Below, in pieces: positions 8,339-16,479 of a stretch of DNA of 64,000 nucleotides. The DNA lies in the NCBI RefSeq assembly GCF_900177245.1, contig NZ_FXBM01000003.1:310001-374000 (forward strand), in the 5' to 3' direction. This stretch comes from Rathayibacter oskolensis. Lineage in GTDB: Bacteria; Actinomycetota; Actinomycetes; Actinomycetales; Microbacteriaceae. The notes under the pieces were generated by a model that saw only the letters and a list, made by a program, of their open reading frames with translations, was not told the origin of the DNA and did no database searches. Made by a program: the position numbers and the translations under genes. The first letter of the stretch is position 1. Each line of letters begins with the position of its first letter.

Positions 8339-9654
8339 TGACCGCGCCCTTCCACCTCGCCTGGTTCACCTCGTTCACCGCGCCGGCGTGGCGCTCCGAC
8401 TGGGGCGGCGACACCGGAACCGAGTGGATGACCGGCGAGTACTACGTCTCGATGGCCAAGCAGCTCGAGCGGGCCGGCTTCGACTTCATGATGTTCGAGG
8501 ACTCGACGATGGTCTCGGAGGCGGGCGGCGGCTCGGCCCTGATGGACCTGAAGCACAGCCTCCACTCGCCCAAGCTCGACCCGTTCCCGCTGCTCCCGGT
8601 GCTCGCGCGCGCGACGAAGCACATCGGGTTCGTCGCGACCGGATCGACGTCGTTCTACTCGCCGTTCATCCTCGCGCGGGTGATGGCGACGATGGACCAC
8701 CTCACGGGCGGCCGGGTCGGCTGGAACATCGTCACCTCCTCCGAGGACATCGCCGCTCAGAACTACGGGATGTCGACGCTGCCGCCTCACGACGAGCGCT
8801 ACGACCGCGCGGAGGAGTTCGTCGAGATCGTGACGAAGCTCTGGGACTCGTGGGAGCCGGGCGCCATCGTCCAGGACCGCGAGACCGGCGTCTACGCGGA
8901 CCACACGAAGGTGCACCCCATCCACTACGCGGGCAGGTACCACTCCTCGCGCGGACCGCTGAACATGCCGTCCGGTCCGCAGGGGCGCCCGGTGCTCTGC
9001 CAGGCGGGCGGCTCGCCCAAGGGCCGCGACTTCGCGGCGCGCAATGCGAACGTCATCGTCGCCAGCAACCCCAACGTCGCGAAGATGAAGGCCTACCGGG
9101 CCGACGTCCGCGAGCGGGCCGAGCGGGCGGGGCGCGATCCGGACGACGTCAAGGTCCTCTTCCACGCCGCCCCGGTGCTCGGCGAGACCGAGGCCGAGGC
9201 GCGGATGGTGTGGGAGCGGACCTACGGCATGGGCGATCCGCTGCAGGTGGAGCAGACGCTCGCGATCATCTCTGCGGTGACCGAGATCGACTTCTTCCAG
9301 TTCGACCTGGACGCGCCGATGCCGCAGGACCTCACGACGAACGGCCACCAGTCGATCCTCGAGGACTTCATGAAGCGCAACGAGGGCAGGACGCTCCGCG
9401 AGGCGCTGCCCGAGCGGGCTCAGCTCGGCCCGCAGATGGTCGGGACGATCGCCCAGGTGGCGGACCGGATGGAGGAGATCATGGACGAGGTCGGCGGCGA
9501 CGGCTTCCTCATCCGCGCCGAGACGGGGCTCACGCACACCCGTCGCTACATCGACGAGATCGCCTCCGGTCTCGCTCCGGAGCTGCGCCGCCGGGGCCTG
9601 ATCCGCAGCTCCTACGACGCCGCGCACTTCAAGGACAATCTGCTCGCCTACTGA
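8338..9654 (+). CDS. LLM-class FMN-dependent monooxygenase, NtaA/SnaA/DszA type (copy D)
   Basis: A 438-residue member of the family. It starts MTAPFHLAWFTSFTAPAWRS and has the GRVGWNIVTSSEDIAAQNYG segment at about 125-145, PLNMPSGPQGRPVLCQAGGSPKGRDFA near 205-230 and a typical C-terminal VGGDGFLIR. Its ATG overlaps the stop of copy C. It is the last gene of the first coupled block: nearly 300 bases follow before copy E, with a third candidate operator in that gap. Confidence 0.85.
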   Translation: MTAPFHLAWFTSFTAPAWRSDWGGDTGTEWMTGEYYVSMAKQLERAGFDFMMFEDSTMVSEAGGGSALMDLKHSLHSPKLDPFPLLPVLARATKHIGFVATGSTSFYSPFILARVMATMDHLTGGRVGWNIVTSSEDIAAQNYGMSTLPPHDERYDRAEEFVEIVTKLWDSWEPGAIVQDRETGVYADHTKVHPIHYAGRYHSSRGPLNMPSGPQGRPVLCQAGGSPKGRDFAARNANVIVASNPNVAKMKAYRADVRERAERAGRDPDDVKVLFHAAPVLGETEAEARMVWERTYGMGDPLQVEQTLAIISAVTEIDFFQFDLDAPMPQDLTTNGHQSILEDFMKRNEGRTLREALPERAQLGPQMVGTIAQVADRMEEIMDEVGGDGFLIRAETGLTHTRRYIDEIASGLAPELRRRGLIRSSYDAAHFKDNLLAY

Positions 9655-9827
9655 CGACGCCCGGGCCGTCGCGGTGCCCCGAGGGGTGCTGCGGCGGCCT
9701 TCGTCGTGCACGGCGCCGGCAGCGCGGGCGCCGAGATCCCGACCTCTGCTCGGTCCGGCTCCGGCGAACACTGCGGCGTTGGGGTGAGGAAAGTGCTGCT
9801 GACCAGGGATTCCCGATCCGGCAGCAT

Positions 9828-9849
9828 GGCGTAATCGCCTCTTCACCCC
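9828..9849. promoter_or_regulatory. Candidate operator 3, upstream of monooxygenase copy E
   Basis: Left half GGCGTAA (perfect), 8-bp spacer, right half TCACCCC (5 of 7 to TTACGCC). It sits in the 294-bp gap between copies D and E, about 100 bp before the copy E start. This suggests that a second promoter there is controlled by the same regulator as the first. The rest of this gap holds no gene that I can support. Confidence 0.4.
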
Positions 9850-9948
9850 TCGCGACCGGCGATGAAACACGCGCTGCCTACCGTTGACTCATCAGCGGCA
9901 CCGACGAGTACCACCCTCCGCGCAGCGGTATCCCAAGGAGTGAACGAG

Positions 9949-11250
9949 ATGTCAGCGAAACCCTTCCACCTCGCCTGGTTCGGCGCCGGCGGGTTCGGCG
10001 TGAAGTCGTGGAACCGGACCTGGTCCGGCCGCGGAGGAGTCGACTGGGCGAGCCCCCAGCTGTGGGTCGACACCGCGCAGGCCCTCGAGCGGGCCCGGTT
10101 CGACTACATCATCATCGAGGACTCGAACTACGTGCCCGACGCCTACGGCGGCAACTCGAAGGCGTACCTCTCGAGCGCCACGGCGACTCCCAAGATGGAC
10201 CCGTCGGTGCTCGCGCCGATCATGTCGCACCTGACCCGGCACATCGGGGTGGTGCCGACGCTCTCGATCACCGAGTACCACCCCTACATGCTCGCCCGGA
10301 AGATCAACACCCTCGACCACATGTCCGAGGGGCGCACCGGCTGGAACGTCGTCACCTCCTCCAGCCACCGCGGCGCCCAGAACTACGGCAAGGACCAGCT
10401 CGAGGAGCACGACCTCCGCTACGACATGGCGGACGAGTTCTTCGACCTGGCCTGCAAGCTGTGGGAGTCGTGGGACGAGGACGCGGTCGTCGTCGACGAG
10501 GAGAACGGCGTCTGGGCCGACTTCGAGAAGGTGCACACCCTCGACTTCGAGGGCCGGTTCTACCGGTCCCGCGGGCCGCTCAACGCCCCGCGGTCGCCGC
10601 AGGGGCGCCCCGTGTTCACGCAGGCCGGCGGATCGCCGCGCGGCAAGCGGTTCGCCGCCCGGACGGCGAACTCGGTCATCTCGGGGGTCGAGGGTGGCCC
10701 GGAGGCGATGAAGGCGTTCCGCGAGGACATCCGCCGCGAGGCCGTCAGCGCCGGTCGCAACCCCGACGACATCAAGGTGCTCTTCATGGTCTCGCCGGTC
10801 CTCGGGGAGACCGATGCGGAGGCTCGGGAGAAGTCGGCGCGTCAGAAGGAGTTCGCGCAGGCCCACCCCGAGCTCGGCCTGCTGCACCTCTCCCGCCACT
10901 CCGGGATCGACTTCGCTCAGTTCCCCATCGACGAGCCCATCCCGGTGACGGCGACGACGAACGGCCACCAGCAGATGCTCGCCCAGGCGATCGGCAAGAC
11001 GCCACGGGAGTTCCTCACCAAGGGGACCGGCTCCCTCGAACTGGTCGGCAGCCCGGCCACCGTCGCGGCTCAGATGGACGAGGTGATGCAGGAGGTCGGC
11101 GGAGACGGCTTCCTGATCGCCAACTTCGACCTGAACCGCCGCTACGTCAGCGAGATCGCCGACGGCCTGGTCCCCGCGCTGCAGAGGCGCGGACTGACCC
11201 GGACCGAGTACTCGTTCGACACCTTCCGCGACAACCTGCTCGAATTCTAA
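9949..11250 (+). CDS. LLM-class FMN-dependent monooxygenase, NtaA/SnaA/DszA type (copy E)
   Basis: A 433-residue member of the family. It starts MSAKPFHLAWFGAGGFGVKS and has GRTGWNVVTSSSHRGAQNYG near 125-144 and the GPLNAPRSPQGRPVFTQAGG block near 206-225. The ATG at 9949 follows AAGGAG by 8 bases and is preferred over an upstream in-frame ATG at 9862. The ABC-transporter genes follow 20 bases later, so this gene likely heads a second operon joining oxidation to transport. Confidence 0.85.
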   Translation: MSAKPFHLAWFGAGGFGVKSWNRTWSGRGGVDWASPQLWVDTAQALERARFDYIIIEDSNYVPDAYGGNSKAYLSSATATPKMDPSVLAPIMSHLTRHIGVVPTLSITEYHPYMLARKINTLDHMSEGRTGWNVVTSSSHRGAQNYGKDQLEEHDLRYDMADEFFDLACKLWESWDEDAVVVDEENGVWADFEKVHTLDFEGRFYRSRGPLNAPRSPQGRPVFTQAGGSPRGKRFAARTANSVISGVEGGPEAMKAFREDIRREAVSAGRNPDDIKVLFMVSPVLGETDAEAREKSARQKEFAQAHPELGLLHLSRHSGIDFAQFPIDEPIPVTATTNGHQQMLAQAIGKTPREFLTKGTGSLELVGSPATVAAQMDEVMQEVGGDGFLIANFDLNRRYVSEIADGLVPALQRRGLTRTEYSFDTFRDNLLEF

Positions 11251-11270
11251 GAAGTGATGCGAGGACAGCT

Positions 11271-12137
11271 GTGAGCACCGACACCCTTCTCACGATCCAG
11301 GACGCCGAGGTCAGTTACGGCAGCGGCCCCACCCGGCACGTCGCGGTGCACGATGCGGCGTTCAGCCTCGAGCGCGGCGAGCACGTCGCGATCGTGGGCG
11401 AGTCCGGGTCGGGCAAGACGACGCTGGCCCTCGCCGTCGCCGGCCTCCTGACCGACCCCAGCGTCGAGCGCCGCTTCGGGACCTTCCGCTTCGACGGCCA
11501 GGACGTGGTCCGCGGAGCCCTGCGCACCGTGCCGCACCGGACGCCCGGGATGTCGATGGTGTTCCAGGACGCGATGACGTCTCTCGACCCCGTGGCCACC
11601 ATCGGCAGCCAGTTCACCGACGTGCTCCGCGGCGTCGGCTCCCTCGGCCGTCGCGCAGCGAAGCAGCGCGCCACCGAGTGGCTGCAGCGCGTCGGGCTCT
11701 CGGACACCGAGCGCATCCTCAAGCTGCGCCCCTACGAGCTCTCGGGCGGCATGCGTCAGCGCGTGATGATCGCGCTGGCGATCTGCAGCGAGCCGAAGCT
11801 GCTGATCGCCGACGAGCCGACCTCCGCGCTCGACGCCTCCGTGAGCCGCGACGTGATGGACCTCCTCGCCGACATGACGCAGCGCACGGGCGCGAGCCTC
11901 CTGATCGTCAGTCACGACATCGAGCTCTGCCGGATGTACGTGGACCGCGTCATCGTGATGTACCACGGCCGGATCGTCGACATCTGCCGCGCCGACCGCA
12001 TCGAGGAGGACGCGACCCACCCCTACACCCGGGCTCTGACCGCCTGCGTGCCCACCCTCAAGACGGCCCGGATGCACCGGCTGCCGACGCTCGCCGACCA
12101 GGGGCGGATCGACCTCGACGAAGCGGTGTCGGCGTGA
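11271..12137 (+). CDS. ABC importer ATPase, peptide/nickel type (DppD-like)
   Basis: An energy-coupling subunit of a family-5 ABC importer. It shows Walker A GESGSGKT near residues 43-50, the signature LSGGMRQR near 159, and Walker B LLIADEPTSALD. The GTG start lies behind GAGGACAG, and the stop overlaps the next GTG (GTGA). The ATPase pair, two permeases and a binding protein in this block form a complete importer for a peptide-like or other small organic solute. At 288 residues it lacks some of the C-terminal length seen in DppD. Confidence 0.88.
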   Translation: MSTDTLLTIQDAEVSYGSGPTRHVAVHDAAFSLERGEHVAIVGESGSGKTTLALAVAGLLTDPSVERRFGTFRFDGQDVVRGALRTVPHRTPGMSMVFQDAMTSLDPVATIGSQFTDVLRGVGSLGRRAAKQRATEWLQRVGLSDTERILKLRPYELSGGMRQRVMIALAICSEPKLLIADEPTSALDASVSRDVMDLLADMTQRTGASLLIVSHDIELCRMYVDRVIVMYHGRIVDICRADRIEEDATHPYTRALTACVPTLKTARMHRLPTLADQGRIDLDEAVSA

Positions 12138-12967
12138 GCTCCGTCCGCGAGCTGGTCTCCCTCCGCGCCGAGGGAGTCACCAAGACCTTCGGTCGGGGAG
12201 CGAACCGGCACGTCGCGGTGAAGCCGGTCGACCTCGAGATCAACTCGCGCACCGCTCTCGGCATCGTCGGGGAGTCCGGATCGGGCAAGTCGACGCTCTC
12301 GCGCCTGCTCGTCGGCCTCGAGAAGCCGACCGCGGGCGACGTGACCCTCAACGGCCGGTCGCTGCAGGTCCTGCTGCGCTCCGCCTCCGGGACCCTCGAG
12401 CTCCGCAGGAGCGTCCAGTACGTGGCGCAGGACACGTTCTCGTCGTTCGACCCGCGACGCACCCTCCGCGACGCCGTCGCGACGCCCCTCCGGGTCCTCC
12501 GCGGGGTCACCGGCGCTGCGGCGGAGTCGGAGATCCGCGACGTGCTCGACCTGCTCCGACTCGACCCGGCGCAGCTCGACCGCTACCCCGGCCAGCTCTC
12601 CGGCGGGCAGCGCCAGCGGTTCTCGCTCGCCCGCTCGCTGGTCGTGAGGCCTCGGGTGCTGCTGTGCGACGAGGTCGTCTCGGCGCTGGACGTCTCGGTC
12701 CAGGGCTCGGTGCTGAACATGATCCGCGACTACTGCGAGACCTACCAGGTCGGGCTGGGCTTCGTCTCGCACGGCCTGCCGGCGACCGCCTTCGTCTCGG
12801 ACTCGCTCCTCGTCATGCGCGACGGCGAGGTCGTCGAGCACGGGCCGACCGATCAGATGCTCGAGCACCCCGAGCACCCCTACACGGTCTCGCTCCTCGA
12901 CGCCTACACCCGCGCGCCCCGCCACCTCGTGCCCGTCGAGCCCATCCAGCCGGAGCTGACCGCCTGA
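12134..12967 (+). CDS. ABC importer ATPase, peptide/nickel type (DppF-like)
   Basis: The second ATPase of the importer, 277 residues. It has Walker A GESGSGKS near 46-53, the signature LSGGQRQR, and Walker B RVLLCDEVVSALD (the usual PT after DE is VV). It is coupled to the preceding ATPase by a GTGA overlap and to the following MFS gene by an ATGA overlap. Family knowledge suggests that it works as a heterodimer with the preceding subunit. Confidence 0.87.
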   Translation: MSSVRELVSLRAEGVTKTFGRGANRHVAVKPVDLEINSRTALGIVGESGSGKSTLSRLLVGLEKPTAGDVTLNGRSLQVLLRSASGTLELRRSVQYVAQDTFSSFDPRRTLRDAVATPLRVLRGVTGAAAESEIRDVLDLLRLDPAQLDRYPGQLSGGQRQRFSLARSLVVRPRVLLCDEVVSALDVSVQGSVLNMIRDYCETYQVGLGFVSHGLPATAFVSDSLLVMRDGEVVEHGPTDQMLEHPEHPYTVSLLDAYTRAPRHLVPVEPIQPELTA

Positions 12968-14457
12968 TGGCCGCCCGGCGCTCCCCGTGGGCGGTCCTCG
13001 TCGTCACCACGCTCGGAAGCATGCTGATGTTCGTCAATGCGACGTCGATCAACGTCGCACTGCCCGCCATCTCGGGCGACCTGGGCGTGACCGCCGCCAC
13101 CGCGGACTGGTTCCTGCTCGCCTACATGCTCGCGCTCTCGATGACCGTTCTCGTCTTCTCGCGGCTGTCGGACATGTTCGGCCGTCGGCGGCTCTACCTC
13201 GCCGGACTCGTCCTGATGATCGCGGCGAGCCTGATCGCCTCCCTCGTCGCCGACCCGATCGCCCTGATCGTCCTGCGCGCCCTGCAGGGAGTCGCCGCGG
13301 CGTCGATCATCCCGAACGCGAACGCCATCATCTCGGACGCGTTCCCGCCCGCGATGCTGACCGTCGGTCTCAGCATCAACATCATGATGGCCTCCGCGGC
13401 CTCGATCGTCGGCCCGGTCGTCGGCGGTCTGCTCCTGGACTCGCTGGGATGGCGCTCGCTGTTCCTCGTCAACGTGCCCTTCGGCGTCCTCGCCCTGCTC
13501 CTCGGGCTGGTCATCCTGCCGAGGGACCACCGGAGGCAGTCCGCGGGCGATCGCTTCGACGTCGCCGGGGCACTCCTCGTCGCGGCGGCGCTCGCCGCGC
13601 TCCTGCTCGGAGTGAACCGGGTGTCGGTCTGGGGGCTCGGCGACCCGCGGGTGCTCGCCCTCTTCGCGGCCGCCCTCGTGCTCGGAGTCGTCTTCGCCGT
13701 CGTCGAGCGCCGAACGACCGTGGCGCTCATCGACACCTCGATCCTCGTCGAGCGGGCGCGGGCCCTCGCCCTCACCAGCGCCTTCCTGATGGCGTTCCCG
13801 CAGTCCGCCGTGCTCGTGCTCGTGGTGCTGCACCAGCAGCTCGCCCTCGGAGTGTCGAGCGTGCAGGCAGGTCTGATGGCCGCCGTGACCGCTGCCGCCC
13901 TCGTCGTCACCTCGCCGCTGGCCGGGATCCTGGCCCGGCGGTTCTCGTCGCGGACCGTGTCCTCGATCGGCTGCGCTCTCTCGGCCGTGGGCTACGGGCT
14001 CACCGCCGCCTCGTTCGGCACCTCGTCCGGCGGCGCGCTGATCGCCGGTCTGCTGCTCGTCGGCGCGGGGAACGGCGTCTTCACCGCCCCCAACACCGCG
14101 GCGATCATGTCGGGGCTGCCGGCCTCTCGGCGCGGCATCGCGAACGGCGTGCGCTCCCTCCTCTTCAACGGCGCGCAGACGACGGGGACGGCCGTCGCGC
14201 TGGTGCTCGTCACGGCGGGCCTCGCCGCGGTCGGGATCGACGGCTACGACACCGTCGTCACGGATCCGGCGACCGTCGCCCCGGCGTTCGTCGCCGCCGG
14301 ACTCCTCCTCGCCGCCTTCGGGATCGCCGCGACCATCGCGTCGATCGCCCGAGGCGGGTCGTGGCTCGCCGCACCCGCCCGCTCTGCTCGCACCCGGCCC
14401 GACGCCGTGCCGTGGGAGACCATCCCGACCCCCGCTCTGAGAGGAGAAGGCCCGTGA
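12967..14457 (+). CDS. MFS transporter, 14-helix drug/H+ antiporter type (DHA2-like), copy 1
   Basis: A 496-residue integral membrane protein. It has the MFS signatures of the DHA2 group: NVALPAISGDLG near 24, SRLSDMFGRRRLYL near 58-71 (motif A), and a later NAIISDAFPP and GPVVGG motif C region. It sits inside the ABC importer operon, between the ATPase and permease genes, with ATGA and GTGA overlaps. That order is unusual. Export of a product or protection from a toxic intermediate is a plausible role; the substrate is unknown. Confidence 0.87.
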   Translation: MAARRSPWAVLVVTTLGSMLMFVNATSINVALPAISGDLGVTAATADWFLLAYMLALSMTVLVFSRLSDMFGRRRLYLAGLVLMIAASLIASLVADPIALIVLRALQGVAAASIIPNANAIISDAFPPAMLTVGLSINIMMASAASIVGPVVGGLLLDSLGWRSLFLVNVPFGVLALLLGLVILPRDHRRQSAGDRFDVAGALLVAAALAALLLGVNRVSVWGLGDPRVLALFAAALVLGVVFAVVERRTTVALIDTSILVERARALALTSAFLMAFPQSAVLVLVVLHQQLALGVSSVQAGLMAAVTAAALVVTSPLAGILARRFSSRTVSSIGCALSAVGYGLTAASFGTSSGGALIAGLLLVGAGNGVFTAPNTAAIMSGLPASRRGIANGVRSLLFNGAQTTGTAVALVLVTAGLAAVGIDGYDTVVTDPATVAPAFVAAGLLLAAFGIAATIASIARGGSWLAAPARSARTRPDAVPWETIPTPALRGEGP

Positions 14458-15497
14458 CCGCGTTCCTGACCCGCAACCGCTGGTGGATCACCCGCGCCCT
14501 GGTGCTCCCGCTCCACATCGCTGTCTTCGCGACCGTCGCGTTCTTCCTCGTCCGGCTGGTGCCGGGCGACCCCGTCCTCGCCCGGATGGACACCAGCGCC
14601 GGCTTCAGCCAGGAGGACTACGACTCGGCCGCCGCGTCGATGGGTCTCGGCGGATCGCTGTGGGATCAGCTCGTGAGGTTCTGGCAGCAGCTTCTGGGCT
14701 TCGACCTCGGCACGTCGCCGATCACCGGCCGCCCGGTGTGGACCGAGATCATGACCCGGCTCCCGTCGACCATCGAGCTCGTCACCCTCGGGCTGCTGGG
14801 CGCCGTGCTGCTCGCCCTCACCCTCGCCCTGGTGATGATGCTGACGAGCAACCGCCACCTGCACGCGGCCCTGCGCTTCTACGGACGCCTCGCGGGATCG
14901 GTGCCGGACTTCGCGGTGGCGATCCTCGGTCTGGTGCTCTTCTACACGTTCCTCCGGATCGTGCCCGCCCCCATCGGCCGCGTCGACCCCGGCGCCACGC
15001 TGCCCGTCATCACGGGCTTCCCGCTCATCGACACCGTGATCAGCGGTGACGGCGCCGGCTTCGTGTCGCTGTGGGCCCACTACGCCCTGCCGCTCGCCGT
15101 GATCGTCCTGGTGCACACGCCCAGCCTGTGGAAGCAGCTCGGTCTCGGCGTCGAGGAGCAGGTCTCCGCCCCGTCGACGCTGTTCAAGATCGCCTCCGGA
15201 GCGACCCGCTTCTCGGTCTACCGCAGCATCCTGCGGCGGGCGAGCGCCTCCTCGGTCGTGATGCTGGGCGCCATGTTCGGCGGGCTCATCGGCGGAGTCG
15301 TGGTGATCGAGCAGCTGTTCGGATTCGGCGGCGTCGGCACCTTCGCGATCACCTCGGTCGAGACCCTCGACTTCCTCGGCCTGCAGGGCTTCCTCGTCGT
15401 GATCGCCGCCCTCTGCCTCATCGTGTTCTTCCTCGTCGACATCGCCAACATGCTCCTGGATCCGCGCCGCCGACCGGGCGCCCGAGTGGACGGATGA
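14454..15497 (+). CDS. ABC importer permease, DppB-like
   Basis: A membrane permease of the binding-protein-dependent family, 347 residues. It shows the typical N-terminal helix, the VPGDPVLARM motif (residues about 40-49) and a C-terminal EQLFGFGGVGTFAITSVE region preceded by the permease coupling loop. The GTG start overlaps the MFS stop (GTGA), and its own stop overlaps the next ATG. It pairs with the following permease. Confidence 0.88.
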   Translation: MTAFLTRNRWWITRALVLPLHIAVFATVAFFLVRLVPGDPVLARMDTSAGFSQEDYDSAAASMGLGGSLWDQLVRFWQQLLGFDLGTSPITGRPVWTEIMTRLPSTIELVTLGLLGAVLLALTLALVMMLTSNRHLHAALRFYGRLAGSVPDFAVAILGLVLFYTFLRIVPAPIGRVDPGATLPVITGFPLIDTVISGDGAGFVSLWAHYALPLAVIVLVHTPSLWKQLGLGVEEQVSAPSTLFKIASGATRFSVYRSILRRASASSVVMLGAMFGGLIGGVVVIEQLFGFGGVGTFAITSVETLDFLGLQGFLVVIAALCLIVFFLVDIANMLLDPRRRPGARVDG

Positions 15498-16387
15498 CTC
15501 CCATGACCACGCTCACCCGCCTGCGGCTGCCCTCGCCGCGCACCGCCACCCGAGCCACCCGCAGGCGCGCACCCGTCTGGCTGGGGACCGTCCCGTTCGG
15601 GATCCTCGTCCTGATCACGCTCTTCGCGCGGCTCATCGTGCCGTTCGATCCCGAGCGCGTGGCCGGCCCGTCCAATCTCGCGCCCGACGCGACGTACCTC
15701 TTCGGCACGGACGCGACCGGGATGGACGTCTTCTCGAGGACGATCGCGGCCACGCAGATCAACCTCCTGATGGCGTTCCTCGTCACGATCTTCGCGACCG
15801 CGATCGGCCTGATCATCGGTCTGATCGTCGGGATGAACGAGGCGACGACCGGAGTGGTCGGCATCGCCGGTCGCGGCGTCAACCGCTTCATCGACCTGAC
15901 CGACGCCGTGCCGCCGCTGATCGTCGGCGTCGTCGTGGTCGGCCTGTTCGGGCCGTCGGTCATCAGTCTCAGCATCGCGCTCTCGGTGATCCTGCTCCCC
16001 AACCAGGTGCGGCTCACCCGGGCGGAGGTGCTGAAGGTGCGCAGCGACGCCTACGTCGACGCGGCCGCCATGGCGGGGCTCCGGCCGTGGCGGATCATGC
16101 TCCGGCACGTGCTGCCGAACTCCGCCCGCCCCGCGGTCGAGAACAGCTCGAACATCTTCGGAGTCTCGATCATCGTCTCGGCCTCGCTCGGGTTCCTCGG
16201 AGTGGGCCTCAATCCACCGACACCGGAGTGGGGCGTGATGATCTCCAGCGGGGTCTCCGACGTCATGCTCGGTGGCTGGTGGACGACCCTCTTCCCCGCT
16301 CTGGCGCTCTGCATCGCCGTCGCCTCCGCGGCGGGAGTCACCGGAGTCCTGACCCGGCTCACCCGGGGTCCGGCAGCAGCCCGCTGA
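15494..16387 (+). CDS. ABC importer permease, DppC-like
   Basis: The second permease, 297 residues. It has the DppC-type N-terminal helix followed by FGTDATGMDVFSR near 70-82, and the coupling motif DAAAMAGLRPWRIMLRHVLPN near 187-207 that contacts the ATPase. It starts at ATG in an ATGA overlap with the DppB-like gene. About 92 bases separate it from the binding-protein gene. Confidence 0.88.
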   Translation: MTPMTTLTRLRLPSPRTATRATRRRAPVWLGTVPFGILVLITLFARLIVPFDPERVAGPSNLAPDATYLFGTDATGMDVFSRTIAATQINLLMAFLVTIFATAIGLIIGLIVGMNEATTGVVGIAGRGVNRFIDLTDAVPPLIVGVVVVGLFGPSVISLSIALSVILLPNQVRLTRAEVLKVRSDAYVDAAAMAGLRPWRIMLRHVLPNSARPAVENSSNIFGVSIIVSASLGFLGVGLNPPTPEWGVMISSGVSDVMLGGWWTTLFPALALCIAVASAAGVTGVLTRLTRGPAAAR

Positions 16388-16479
16388 CCCCGCCGCACCA
16401 CCGCTCCTCCCTCCCCTCGCACTCGGGGTCCGACGCCGTCGAACCCTCCTCCTGCTGTGCCCGAATCAGAGGAAACACC

